NCBI GenBank assembly: GCA_018716545.1
Contig: DVJU01000114.1
Coordinates: 1-14,491, forward strand
DNA: 14,491 nucleotides
From: Scatomorpha pullicola
GTDB taxonomy: Bacteria; Bacillota; Clostridia; Oscillospirales; Oscillospiraceae
Direction of reading: 5' to 3'
Positions within the stretch are counted from its first letter, which is position 1, and the number at the start of each line of letters is the position of its first letter. The translations under genes were made by a program, and so were the position numbers. A model generated the notes under the pieces. It was not told where the DNA came from. It searched no databases and saw only the letters and a list, made by a program, of their open reading frames with translations. Below, in pieces: positions 1 through 7,402 of the stretch.

Positions 1-78
1 GCCTGGCTCTACTCCTCGGAGAACGAGAACCCCGCGCTGCTCCAATTTGTCAACATGATAAAGCAGGGCGAGGCATAA
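1..78 (+). CDS. C-terminal tail of a truncated gene, possibly a LysR-type regulator
   Basis: The window opens inside a plus-strand reading frame that encodes 25 residues and stops with TAA at 76-78. The tail has an NPALLQFVNMIK stretch. This resembles the last helix of LysR substrate-binding domains, which often end in a pattern like NPALxxFxxxLK. A perfect terminator hairpin follows 8 bases after the stop, which supports a real gene end. The gene converges on the large minus-strand operon. It is the only plus-strand gene supported in the window. The family call rests on about a dozen residues and is tentative; the existence of a coding end here is more secure. Confidence 0.5.
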   Translation, partial: AWLYSSENENPALLQFVNMIKQGEA

Positions 79-86
79 ACGCAGCA

Positions 87-127
87 GACCCCCGCGGCAA
101 ACACCGCGGGGGTCTTCATTTTATTTT
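87..127 (+). terminator. Rho-independent terminator between convergent genes
   Basis: A perfect 11-bp inverted repeat (87-97 pairs with 104-114) encloses a 6-base loop. On the plus strand it is followed by a T-rich run, TTCATTTTATTTTT, so it is a good intrinsic terminator for the gene ending at 78. The same hairpin begins 6 bases past the stop of the minus-strand operon (121). On that strand the sequence after the stem has no T tract, so it would act there mainly as a 3'-end-stabilising hairpin or a weak terminator. Confidence 0.85.
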
Positions 128-384
128 TCCAGAAACACTCCGGCCTCGACAGGACGCACTGGGGCGCGCTTCGTGTCAGGCAGTATCTCAGACATGGGCT
201 TGCCGGTCTGCTGCGCTATTATCCACGCGACCAGCTTCTCGCAGTATTTGCCCTGGCAGATACCCATGCCGGAGCCGACGCGCTTTTTCACGCCGGCCAC
301 GCTCACGGCTCCGTCCGCTATCGCGTCCAGCACGTCGCCGTAGGTTATCTCCATGCACCTGCATATGACAATGTTGCGCTCCAT
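121..384 (-). CDS. BFD-like [2Fe-2S] protein, small subunit of the dehydrogenase complex
   Basis: This 87-residue protein has the BFD-type [2Fe-2S] ligand pattern: Cys8-x-Cys10, then 32 residues, then Cys43-x4-Cys48 in the context GICQGKYC. The family carries electrons or holds a cluster beside FAD/NAD oxidoreductases. In HcnB/opine-oxidase-like alpha subunits this domain is usually fused to the C terminus of the flavoprotein. Here it is a separate gene. It is last in the operon, one base after the ferredoxin stop (TGAGATG), and an AAGGAGGG ribosome site inside the upstream gene fixes the ATG. The C-terminal 20 residues beyond the domain show no motif. The inferred role is to receive or pass electrons between the alpha flavoprotein and the ferredoxin. 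Confidence 0.88.
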   Translation of the reverse strand: MERNIVICRCMEITYGDVLDAIADGAVSVAGVKKRVGSGMGICQGKYCEKLVAWIIAQQTGKPMSEILPDTKRAPVRPVEAGVFLEK

Positions 385-385
385 C

Positions 386-895
386 TCAGCAGCCCTCCTT
401 GATGCGTCTTATCGACTTGACCCTGTCCGCCTGCGAGGAAGGAAACTCTATGCGCACGACGCAGGTCTCGCCCGGCGCGGTGTTGGAAACGCTCAGCACC
501 TTTGCGTCGCACACGGCCTCCCCGGAGCGGTCGACCGCCGTCACCGTGCTGCCCGCTTCGGGCAGGGGCAGATATTCGTACGGGAAATCCAGCGTGGCCA
601 TGTTTTCGCCGTGGGTGAGATTGATGACGGTTATGGCAAGCCCCGGGCAGCGCGCTATGCAGCTGCCGCAGCCTATGCACTTCTCTTCGTCGAGCACCGG
701 CGCGTTGGTCATGGGACTGCCTATTGTTATCGCTCCAAACGGGCAGGCGCTCTCGCATGGGTTGCAGGGTATGCACTGCACGCACTCGATCACAGCCACC
801 GCTCCGCGCTCCATGCGCTCACGCGAGGGTATGCCCTTGCAGGCCGCCAGCTCAGCGGCGGAAGGGATACCGGTGTAGTCTATGCCTTCTCTCAT
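386..895 (-). CDS. 2x[4Fe-4S] ferredoxin-like electron-transfer subunit
   Basis: This 169-residue protein has two ferredoxin cluster motifs: Cys41-x2-Cys44-x2-Cys47-x3-Cys51-Pro and Cys73-x2-Cys76-x2-Cys79-x3-Cys83-Pro. An additional Cys38 lies three residues before the first motif. About 35 residues precede the clusters. A C-terminal part of roughly 75 residues (from about 95) looks beta-rich and lacks cysteine pairs; its role is not recognised. The start is one base beyond the alpha-subunit stop (TGACATG), with an AAAGGGGG ribosome site. By position and domain make-up it corresponds to the ferredoxin-like subunit of dye-linked proline dehydrogenase type complexes. It would wire the flavin subunits to each other or to an external acceptor. 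Confidence 0.85.
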   Translation of the reverse strand: MREGIDYTGIPSAAELAACKGIPSRERMERGAVAVIECVQCIPCNPCESACPFGAITIGSPMTNAPVLDEEKCIGCGSCIARCPGLAITVINLTHGENMATLDFPYEYLPLPEAGSTVTAVDRSGEAVCDAKVLSVSNTAPGETCVVRIEFPSSQADRVKSIRRIKEGC

Positions 896-896
896 G

Positions 897-2003
897 TCAA
901 TTGCCCCCTTTCTCCGCGCCCATGTCGGCTATCTGCATATGCCTGGCCGCCTTGCGGCTCTCGCCGAAGGCTCCGCTCTCGAGGGCGCTTATGCGCTCCT
1001 GAGCCGCGGCGCGCAGGGCGTCCGCATCCTTTGCGGAAATATGTCCCGCGGCCTCGGCGGCGGACACTCCGGCCAGCACGCCCTCCTCCATGGCTATTGG
1101 CGCCTCCTCCACGCCGGTAACGTCTCCGGCGACGTAGATACCGCGCGCGGTGGTCTCCATCCGCCCGTTGTGCACGGGCACGAAGCCGCCCAGCTCGGGT
1201 ATGTAGTCAAACTTCGCCCCGGCCTGCCAGAGCAGTTCGGTCAGCGGGCTCATGCCCGCGGCTATACACAGCGTGTCGGCGGCGAAGCCAAGCTCTGCTC
1301 CGGGCACGAATTGCCCGTTTTCGTCCAGAGGCGCCGCCACGACCTCCTCCACGGAGCTCTCGCCCCTGACCTCTTTCACGGTCATACCGGTGTATATAGG
1401 CACGCCTGCGCGGCGCAGCTTCGCCGCGTGCACGCCGTATCCGCCTATCTTCTCACGCTTTTCGACCACGGCGACGATGTCGGCTCCGGCCTGCATGAGC
1501 TGGTAGCCCAGGATGAGCCCCACGTTGCCGCTGCCGAGTATCACGATACGCCTTCCGGGCAGGACGCGGTGCACGTTGGCCATCGTCTGAGCCGCTCCGG
1601 CAGTTATAACGCCGGGCAGTGTCGAGCCGGGGAAGGCCACGGGGTCTTCGCTGCTGCCCGCGGCCACTATTATAGCTTTGGCCTTCACGACGCAGTTGCC
1701 GTTCCCGCGCACGACGCCGACGCCCTCTTTGAATATGCCGTAGGCCACGGAGTCAAGCCAGATCTCCACGCCCAGCTCGCGCGCTTCGGCGCACAGCTCG
1801 CCGGCGATCTCGAACCCGCGCTTGCCCGCCCTGTGCTCGGCGGAGCCGAAAAAGCGGTGTATCTGCTTGAAAAGCTGGCCGCCGGGAGCGCTGTTCTCGT
1901 CCACGACAAGTACGTCCGCTCCGGTGCGCCTGGCCTCTATGGCCGCGCTCAGCCCGGCGGGTCCCGCGCCGATTATCAGTATCTCTCGTTCCAATACTTT
2001 CAT
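897..2003 (-). CDS. FAD/NAD(P)-binding oxidoreductase, alpha subunit (HcnB/PDH-alpha-like)
   Basis: This 368-residue flavoprotein has a two-dinucleotide-binding fold. The N-terminal FAD site is GAGPAG at 12-17, followed by an acidic strand end (VVDE) and PGGQLFKQ at 40-47. A second nucleotide site is GSGNVG at 157-162. The late FAD motif GIYVAGDVTG is at about 288-297. It belongs with the alpha subunits of hydrogen cyanide synthase (HcnB), opine oxidase, D-hydroxyproline dehydrogenase and dye-linked L-proline dehydrogenase. Those proteins usually run to about 460 residues because of a C-terminal BFD domain. That domain is absent here and appears instead as the separate gene at 121-384. The start follows the [2Fe-2S] gene by 14 bases, with GGAGG 7 bases upstream. 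It probably relays electrons from the DAO-type subunit to NAD or the ferredoxin. Confidence 0.88.
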   Translation of the reverse strand: MKVLEREILIIGAGPAGLSAAIEARRTGADVLVVDENSAPGGQLFKQIHRFFGSAEHRAGKRGFEIAGELCAEARELGVEIWLDSVAYGIFKEGVGVVRGNGNCVVKAKAIIVAAGSSEDPVAFPGSTLPGVITAGAAQTMANVHRVLPGRRIVILGSGNVGLILGYQLMQAGADIVAVVEKREKIGGYGVHAAKLRRAGVPIYTGMTVKEVRGESSVEEVVAAPLDENGQFVPGAELGFAADTLCIAAGMSPLTELLWQAGAKFDYIPELGGFVPVHNGRMETTARGIYVAGDVTGVEEAPIAMEEGVLAGVSAAEAAGHISAKDADALRAAAQERISALESGAFGESRKAARHMQIADMGAEKGGN

Positions 2004-2017
2004 ATAACGCCTCCGAA

Positions 2018-2329
2018 TCAGGACAGGCCGTGCTGCACTTCGACCCTCATCCCGTCCTTGACGAGGGTCACGCAGGTGCGGACATTGGGCTGCCCGTCCA
2101 CTATCATCATGCAGTCGCTGCAGCGTCCCATGGAGCAGTAGACGCCGCGAGGCTCGTGCAGCTTTTCGGTCGTGCGGAAGACACGTATCCCGGCCGCGGT
2201 CAGAGCCATCGCGATAGGCTCGCCCTCCCTGGCCTCCACCGGACGTCCCTCATAGTATATGGTCACCTTTTTCGCCTCTGCCTCGTGGCCGAGCACGGGG
2301 TGATTGGCGATGCGCATATTTTCAGTCAT
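2018..2329 (-). CDS. HcnA-like [2Fe-2S] subunit, gamma subunit of the dehydrogenase
   Basis: This 103-residue [2Fe-2S] protein has ligands Cys65-x4-Cys70-x2-Cys73 and Cys86, in the context GVYCSMGRCSDC. The pattern is that of small plant-type-ferredoxin-like subunits such as HcnA and the gamma subunit of D-hydroxyproline dehydrogenase. A longer upstream frame exists, but the ATG at 2329 is preferred. It forms an ATGA overlap with the stop of the DAO-type gene, and the last DAO codons supply its GGAGGAG ribosome site, indicating translational coupling. It probably accepts electrons from the substrate-oxidising FAD subunit and passes them to the alpha flavoprotein. Confidence 0.88.
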   Translation of the reverse strand: MTENMRIANHPVLGHEAEAKKVTIYYEGRPVEAREGEPIAMALTAAGIRVFRTTEKLHEPRGVYCSMGRCSDCMMIVDGQPNVRTCVTLVKDGMRVEVQHGLS

Positions 2330-3513
2330 TTTGTCTCCTCCGTTCCGTCCTTCTTCAAACGCACAGGGGAAAACGCGCTTATGTCGCTGTGCTCCGTGCG
2401 TCCGGTCAGCAGCAGCTCGGCCATGGCCTCGCCGGTGGCGGGCGCCAGGGCAATGCCCTCGCCGCCGTGGCCGCAGCACTCGCAGAAGCCCGGGACGTCC
2501 GGGTCAAGGCCGAGGTAGGGGTCGCCGTCGGGCGTACCGGGGCGCACTCCGGCGTAGGCGCGCATGAGCTTTAGCTTACCGAGGCGCGGGATGAACTTGA
2601 CCGCCGTCTGCACCAGCAGTTCTATGACCTCGGGTATTACGCTGTTGTCGAGGCCGGAGTCCATCTCCCTCGTGCCGTGGATGATGCACGCGCCGGTCGT
2701 GGTCTGTTCCACCGAGAAGCCGAGGTTGTACTTTATGGCGTTCGGGCTGAACAGCTCCGGGTGCTGTACGATGGTCTGGTACTGCGCGCTGCTTATGGTG
2801 GTGTTGCAGAAGTGCTCTGTCGGCTCGGTGATCACGAACTCGCCCCTTATGGGGTGTATCGGCGCGTCGACGCCCGCCATTGCGGACACCTTGTCCGACC
2901 AGACGCCGGTGCAGTTTATGGTCACGGCGGCGCTGTAATCGCCCTTGGGCGTCCTCGCGCCGGTGACCGCCGCTCCGTCGCGCAGCAGCGCGGTGACCTC
3001 GGCCTCGTTCACGAACTTCGCGCCGTGGCGCTCCGCCGCGCGGCGGTAGGCCAGGGCGAGCTTGATGGGGTTCAGGTAGTGCACCCTGGGCACGTAGATG
3101 CTGCCCAGCATGTCGTCCGTCACGCACGGCTCGAGCTGGTGAGACTCATAGCTGTCTATGAGATGCGCCTCAAAGCCCGGGAGCTTGAAGTCCTTCACCA
3201 GCTGTTCCGAGGCAGTCCACTCTATCTCGTTGGAGATGATCTGCATGTTGTAGCTGTTGTAGTTCAGCTCAAAGTCGGCCTCCAGCTCCTGCTGGAGGTT
3301 TTCCAGCATGGCCTGGCTGCGCATGAAAAGGTCCATCTGGCTCGGCGCGCAGGTGATCCAGTTCACCAGTCCGCCGGACGCCCCGGCGGTGCCGAAGGCG
3401 GTGTCGCCGCGCTCCAGCACGGTGACGGATGCTCCTCCGCGGCTGAGGTAATAGGCCGTGGCGCAGCCTATCATGCCTCCGCCGAGCACGAGGAAATCGG
3501 CATTCTTGCTCAT
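2326..3513 (-). CDS. DAO-family FAD-dependent amino acid dehydrogenase, substrate-oxidising beta subunit
   Basis: This 395-residue protein has an N-terminal FAD-binding motif GGGMIG (11-16), followed by an acidic ending of the second strand (VLERGD). A C-terminal GHGGEGIALAPATG segment is typical of D-amino-acid oxidase/sarcosine oxidase/glycine oxidase type flavoproteins. Family members oxidise the C-N bond of amino or imino acids. Having HcnA- and HcnB-like partners beside it marks it as the beta subunit of a multi-subunit dehydrogenase rather than an oxygen-using oxidase, as expected for an anaerobe. The racemase-family enzyme in the neighbouring operon suggests a D-proline, hydroxyproline or similar cyclic substrate; this is inference. 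The start overlaps the molybdenum-subunit stop as ATGA, with GGAG upstream. Confidence 0.88.
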   Translation of the reverse strand: MSKNADFLVLGGGMIGCATAYYLSRGGASVTVLERGDTAFGTAGASGGLVNWITCAPSQMDLFMRSQAMLENLQQELEADFELNYNSYNMQIISNEIEWTASEQLVKDFKLPGFEAHLIDSYESHQLEPCVTDDMLGSIYVPRVHYLNPIKLALAYRRAAERHGAKFVNEAEVTALLRDGAAVTGARTPKGDYSAAVTINCTGVWSDKVSAMAGVDAPIHPIRGEFVITEPTEHFCNTTISSAQYQTIVQHPELFSPNAIKYNLGFSVEQTTTGACIIHGTREMDSGLDNSVIPEVIELLVQTAVKFIPRLGKLKLMRAYAGVRPGTPDGDPYLGLDPDVPGFCECCGHGGEGIALAPATGEAMAELLLTGRTEHSDISAFSPVRLKKDGTEETK

Positions 3514-5939
3514 GATACCGCTCCCTTCTTTTCTGCAGCTTCCTTGTCGCGCAGAGCCTGAAGCACACGCTCGCGCGTCATGGGGATGTTGTGTATTTCG
3601 GCGCCGGTCGCGGCGTTTATGGCGTTGGCCACCGCGGCCATGACGGGTATGAGCGCAACCTCGCCCACGCCCTTGGCTCCGTTGGGTCCCGTCTCGAAGG
3701 GGTCGCCTACGAAGTCCACGTGCACGTGCTCGTTGTTCGGGTTGTCCATGAAGGTCGGCACCTTGTAGTCGCGGAAGTTGCCGTTTATGACGCGCCCCTG
3801 GTCGTTCGTCATTATCTCCTCGAACACGGCCTGGCCGAGTCCCATGGACAGCGCGCCCTCGATCTGACCCTCGCAGGTCTTGCGGTTCAGCACCCGTCCG
3901 GCGTCGTAGAAGCCGCCGGCCTGCATGAGCTTGACCTCGCCCGTCTCGATGTTGACGCCGACTTCCATGCCCCAGCCGCCTATGGAGTAGAAAAGCACGG
4001 GGTTGCCCTGGGCGTTCCTCGGGTTGTTCAGCGCCTGCTCGGGCATGAACACGCCGCGGCCGACCAGCTTGCCCTCGGGCGCCCAGCCGCCGCCCTCGTA
4101 CAGGTCGTGGAAGTATATGAAGTGCTCGGGGTTTGCGATCTCAAACACCCTGAAGCCCTCGGTGTCCAGTTTGTCCTTGTCCACGCCCATGCGCACGGAC
4201 GCGCGCTCGAGTATCTGCCGCTTCGCGTCCTGGCAGGCAAGGATTATGGCGTTGCCGTTTATATATGTGCCGCGCGAGCAGTAGGTGCCCTCGTCATAGG
4301 GCATGAAGTCGCTGTTCTCGTTGCGGATGCGGATGCGGCTCATGGGCACCTTGAAGAACTCGGCCACGTGCTGGCAGTCCACGGTCATCGAGCCCTGACC
4401 CATCTCCACGTGCGAGACGTGCACCTCTATGGTGTCGTCGTGCCAGATGATGACGTTCGCCTCGGTGCCGGTGTGGCCGTAGGCGGTGAACTTGTTGCCG
4501 AGGGCTATGCCCTTGCCGTAGCGCCAGGGGCCTTCGGCGGGGCGCGCCGGCTCGTCAAACCTTATGTACTCAGCCGCGGCCTCGAGCGCCTCGGCGCTGC
4601 CGTTGCTGGTGACGACCTGGCCGTGTCCGTCCACGTCGCCCAGGTGCAGGACGTTGCGGCGGCGTATCTCGTGCTTGCTGATGCCCAGCATCTCGGCGGC
4701 CGTATCCAGGTTGCGCTCGATGGCGTAGACGAACAGCTCGCAGCCGAGCGCGCGGTAGGGGCCGTTGAACTGCGTGTTCGTGTAGATGCCGTAGGCGTCG
4801 ACCAGCAGGCAGGGGTTGCGGTAGTTGCCGGACACGCCGTAGACGCTGTGGTCGAGCATGACCAGCGCCGAGGTGGTGTAAGCGCCGCAGTTGACGAAGG
4901 CCTTCACGCGGCGGGCGGCGAGGGTGCCGTCCTTGTTATAGGCGTCCGTGACGTAGATCGTCGCCGACGGCCTTGGCTGGCCGCTGGAGAAGACCTCCTC
5001 GCGGGTCTGCACTATCTTCACCGGGCGGCCGCACTTGCGCGCCAGCATTATGGCCGGCCCCGTGACCGGGCAGTCGTCCTTGCCGCCGAAGCCGCCGCCC
5101 ATGAAGGGGACGTGGATGTGGAAGTCGGTGGGCTTGAGGGCGAACGCGGCGGACATGCTGTTCTTGACCAGGCGGCCGCCCTGCTCGCTGGCCCAGACCT
5201 CCACGCCGCCGTCCGGCAGCGGCACTACCACACTGACGTGCGGCTCCATGAAGCAGTGGCTCACGCGCGGGAACTCATAGCGCTGCGTGGGCAGCTTCAG
5301 ATAGGCCTTTTCAAACTCCTCGTTGAATTTCTCCTCAAAGGCCGCATCGAACTCCTCGCTTGTCGCGAAGCTGTCCGGGTCGAGGTCGAACTTCTCGCTG
5401 TGGCGCACTTTGCGCTGTATGGCCTGGTTCGGGTGCTTTTTGTCCATGCTGTGAGCCACGCCGTGCAGGTCGAGGCGCTTGTACGACTGCACGTCGTCGT
5501 GCACGATGGCCGGGCAATCCTCCTTGTAGGCCTCCTCCGGGTCGAGCACATACGGCAGCGGCTCGTACTCGACCTTTATGAGCTTGCAGGCCGCCTCTGC
5601 GGTCTGCTCGTCCACGGCCGCGACCGCCGCGACCATGTCGCCGATGAAACGCACCTTCTGCCCCACGCGGTTCATGATATACCTGTCGGTCAGGTATCCG
5701 CCTATCGTCGGGCGATCCGACCCGTCCTCGCCGGTGACCACGCAGACGACGCCGGGCAGCTTCTCCGCCTCGGAGGTGTCGATGCTCTTTATAATGCCGT
5801 GCGGGATGGGGCTTCCGAGTATTTTTCCGTAGACCATGCCCTTGGGGTGGATGTCCGTGGAGTACTCCGCCTTGCCCGTCACTTTGAGCAGTGCGTCCTG
5901 GCGGATCTCGCCCTTACCTATAGAATAGTATTCAGCCAT
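3510..5939 (-). CDS. Molybdopterin-binding large subunit of a xanthine dehydrogenase-family hydroxylase
   Basis: This 809-residue protein is typical in length for stand-alone XDH/CoxL-type large subunits. It starts with the small a/b hammerhead domain (TGKAEYSTDI; KVRFIGDMVAAVAA at about 95-108). Molybdenum-site motifs follow: MEPH at 231-234, GGGFGGKDD at 281-289, QTREEVFSSGQ at 311-321, GPYRALG, and a late GVGE whose glutamate (about 760) aligns with the catalytic Glu of the family. The stretch before MEPH (about 165-222) is long and very rich in Glu, Asp and Lys. Members hydroxylate a carbon next to a ring nitrogen, or oxidise aldehydes, using water-derived oxygen. The exact substrate cannot be assigned. 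The start lies one base after the small-subunit stop (TGACATG), with an AAGGGGGTGA ribosome site. Confidence 0.92.
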   Translation of the reverse strand: MAEYYSIGKGEIRQDALLKVTGKAEYSTDIHPKGMVYGKILGSPIPHGIIKSIDTSEAEKLPGVVCVVTGEDGSDRPTIGGYLTDRYIMNRVGQKVRFIGDMVAAVAAVDEQTAEAACKLIKVEYEPLPYVLDPEEAYKEDCPAIVHDDVQSYKRLDLHGVAHSMDKKHPNQAIQRKVRHSEKFDLDPDSFATSEEFDAAFEEKFNEEFEKAYLKLPTQRYEFPRVSHCFMEPHVSVVVPLPDGGVEVWASEQGGRLVKNSMSAAFALKPTDFHIHVPFMGGGFGGKDDCPVTGPAIMLARKCGRPVKIVQTREEVFSSGQPRPSATIYVTDAYNKDGTLAARRVKAFVNCGAYTTSALVMLDHSVYGVSGNYRNPCLLVDAYGIYTNTQFNGPYRALGCELFVYAIERNLDTAAEMLGISKHEIRRRNVLHLGDVDGHGQVVTSNGSAEALEAAAEYIRFDEPARPAEGPWRYGKGIALGNKFTAYGHTGTEANVIIWHDDTIEVHVSHVEMGQGSMTVDCQHVAEFFKVPMSRIRIRNENSDFMPYDEGTYCSRGTYINGNAIILACQDAKRQILERASVRMGVDKDKLDTEGFRVFEIANPEHFIYFHDLYEGGGWAPEGKLVGRGVFMPEQALNNPRNAQGNPVLFYSIGGWGMEVGVNIETGEVKLMQAGGFYDAGRVLNRKTCEGQIEGALSMGLGQAVFEEIMTNDQGRVINGNFRDYKVPTFMDNPNNEHVHVDFVGDPFETGPNGAKGVGEVALIPVMAAVANAINAATGAEIHNIPMTRERVLQALRDKEAAEKKGAVS

Positions 5940-5940
5940 G

Positions 5941-6513
5941 TCAGTTCACCCCCTTGACGCTTGCGCTCCCGCCGCAGGCGGCCATGTCGACGGGCACATA
6001 CGTCTCATCCTCGGTCTTTGCCTCCGCCTTCGCCTTTGCGCCCTTGAGCATATCCCTGGCCTGCACGATGGCGTCGACTATCTTCGTATATCCGGTGCAT
6101 CGGCAGATGTTGCCGCGCATCACGTCGCGTATCTCGTCCTCCGTCGGGTCGGGATAGTGGTTGAGCAGCGCCGTCGCCGCGAGTATCATGCCCGGAGTGC
6201 AGAAGCCGCACTGCACCGCAAAGCAGTCGATGAACGCCTGCTGCACGGGGTGCAGTTCCCCGGTGACCGGGTCGGCAAGACCCTCTATCGTCACTATGTC
6301 GTGACCCTCGGCCTCCACGGCCAGATACGTGCAGCTCGCTATCGCGTCGCCGTCAAGCAGGACGGTGCAGGCGCCGCACTCGCCCTCGTCGCAGCCTTTC
6401 TTAACGCCGGTGAGACCCAGATGGTCGCGCAGGGCGTCCACCAGGGTGGTGCGGGTGTCCAGCGCCAGGTTGTAGTCGACTCCGTTCACGTGAAGCTTAA
6501 CTACCTGAATCAT
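5941..6513 (-). CDS. [2Fe-2S] small subunit of the molybdenum hydroxylase
   Basis: This 190-residue protein has both iron-sulfur domains of the family. The N-terminal plant-type cluster is Cys41-x4-Cys46-x2-Cys49 plus Cys61 (CDEGECGACT). The C-terminal four-helix cluster is Cys102-x2-Cys105 (QCGFCTPGM) with Cys137-x-Cys139 (ICRCTGY). It carries electrons from the molybdenum site to the FAD subunit. Family members usually end near residue 155-160. This one has a tail of about 35 residues, Ala/Lys/Glu-rich and then Gly/Ser-rich, with one extra Cys. The start overlaps the FAD-subunit stop as ATGA, and GGAGG stands upstream. Confidence 0.93.
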   Translation of the reverse strand: MIQVVKLHVNGVDYNLALDTRTTLVDALRDHLGLTGVKKGCDEGECGACTVLLDGDAIASCTYLAVEAEGHDIVTIEGLADPVTGELHPVQQAFIDCFAVQCGFCTPGMILAATALLNHYPDPTEDEIRDVMRGNICRCTGYTKIVDAIVQARDMLKGAKAKAEAKTEDETYVPVDMAACGGSASVKGVN

Positions 6514-7400
6514 TTTTCCGCCTCCTTTTTGTCAAGCGCGAGCATGAGCCCGTCGCGCACGGACAGCCGCACCAGCTCGCGCCGGTACTCCGCGCTGGCG
6601 CGTATGTCGCTTATCGGCGAGCACTCGTGCAAGGACGCGTGCTCAGCGGCCTGCTCTATCAGCTCGGGCGTGAGCTTTTTGCCGTTGAGCATGGCCTCAG
6701 CCTCCGGCGCGCGCTTGGGCACCACGGCCACGGCGCTCATAGCTATCCTGGCCTCGCGGCAGATGTCTCCGTCCATGACCACGTAGGTCGCCACGCCCGC
6801 GATGGCCAAGTCCAGCGCCTTGCGGCAGGGGTTTTTGTAGTAGACCATCACCGCGCCCGGGTCGGGCTCCGGGACGAATATGTCGGTCACGATCTCGTTC
6901 CTGGCCAGCGTCGTGCGGCGCACGCCCGCAAACAGCCCGCCTATCGGCAGCTTGCGCTCTCCGTTGACGGAGCGCACGGTCAGCACCGCCTCCAGCGTGA
7001 GCAGCGGAGCCGCGGTGTCCGCGCTCGGCACGGCGTAGCAGATGTTTCCGGCCACGGTGCTCGTGTTGTGTATGTTCGTGTTGGACATGCCGTGGATACC
7101 CTGGAACAGCGAGGGGTAGACCCTCTGCACGTCCGGGTCGTACTCCACGTGGGTGAGCGTCGTGGCGGGACCTATGTGCAGCCCCTCTCCCGGTACATAA
7201 CGCAGGAAGTCCAGCTCGGGTATGTGCTTGAGGGATATGATGTGATCCGGCGTCACGACCAGGGACTTCATGTTCGGGATGACCTCCGAGCCCCCCGCCA
7301 TGAGCAGTCCGTTCTCCTGATACCTGTCGATCAGCTCCATCGCCTCGTCTATCGTCGCCGGCTTGTAGAAGCAAAAATCATTGAGTATTTTTGATCGCAT
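6510..7400 (-). CDS. FAD-binding medium subunit of the molybdenum hydroxylase
   Basis: This protein of about 296 residues matches the CoxM/XdhB-type FAD-binding subunit. It has an N-terminal FYKPATIDEA segment, the FAD motif AGGSEVIPNMK near 35, the second FAD motif TVAGNICYAVPSADTAAPLL near 115, and the CO-dehydrogenase flavoprotein C-terminal domain after about residue 175. It takes electrons from the [2Fe-2S] subunit to NAD or another acceptor. A TTG at 7406 could extend it by two residues, and it overlaps the previous stop as TTGA. The ATG at 7400 is preferred because the AGAGAGG ribosome site lies 9 bases before it but only about 3 before the TTG. It overlaps the next gene as ATGA. Confidence 0.92.
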   Translation of the reverse strand: MRSKILNDFCFYKPATIDEAMELIDRYQENGLLMAGGSEVIPNMKSLVVTPDHIISLKHIPELDFLRYVPGEGLHIGPATTLTHVEYDPDVQRVYPSLFQGIHGMSNTNIHNTSTVAGNICYAVPSADTAAPLLTLEAVLTVRSVNGERKLPIGGLFAGVRRTTLARNEIVTDIFVPEPDPGAVMVYYKNPCRKALDLAIAGVATYVVMDGDICREARIAMSAVAVVPKRAPEAEAMLNGKKLTPELIEQAAEHASLHECSPISDIRASAEYRRELVRLSVRDGLMLALDKKEAEK

Positions 7401-7402
7401 GC

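Noticed and set aside
882..2141. A 419-codon plus-strand open frame opposite the alpha flavoprotein
   Set aside because: It is antisense to a gene with two clear dinucleotide-binding motifs, has no plausible ribosome site, and its composition is typical of a shadow frame.
2330..2479. N-terminal extension of the HcnA-like [2Fe-2S] protein by 50 residues
   Set aside because: The extension is Arg/His/Gly-rich and lies wholly inside the DAO-type gene. The ATG at 2329 has GGAGGAG before it and forms an ATGA overlap, and the shorter length fits the family.
3591..5957. A 788-codon plus-strand open frame opposite the molybdenum subunit
   Set aside because: It is a mirror of GC-rich codon usage on the minus strand. 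Its translation is dominated by His, Ala, Val, Leu and Arg with no known motif, while the minus strand has complete XDH-family motifs, a ribosome site and coupled neighbours.
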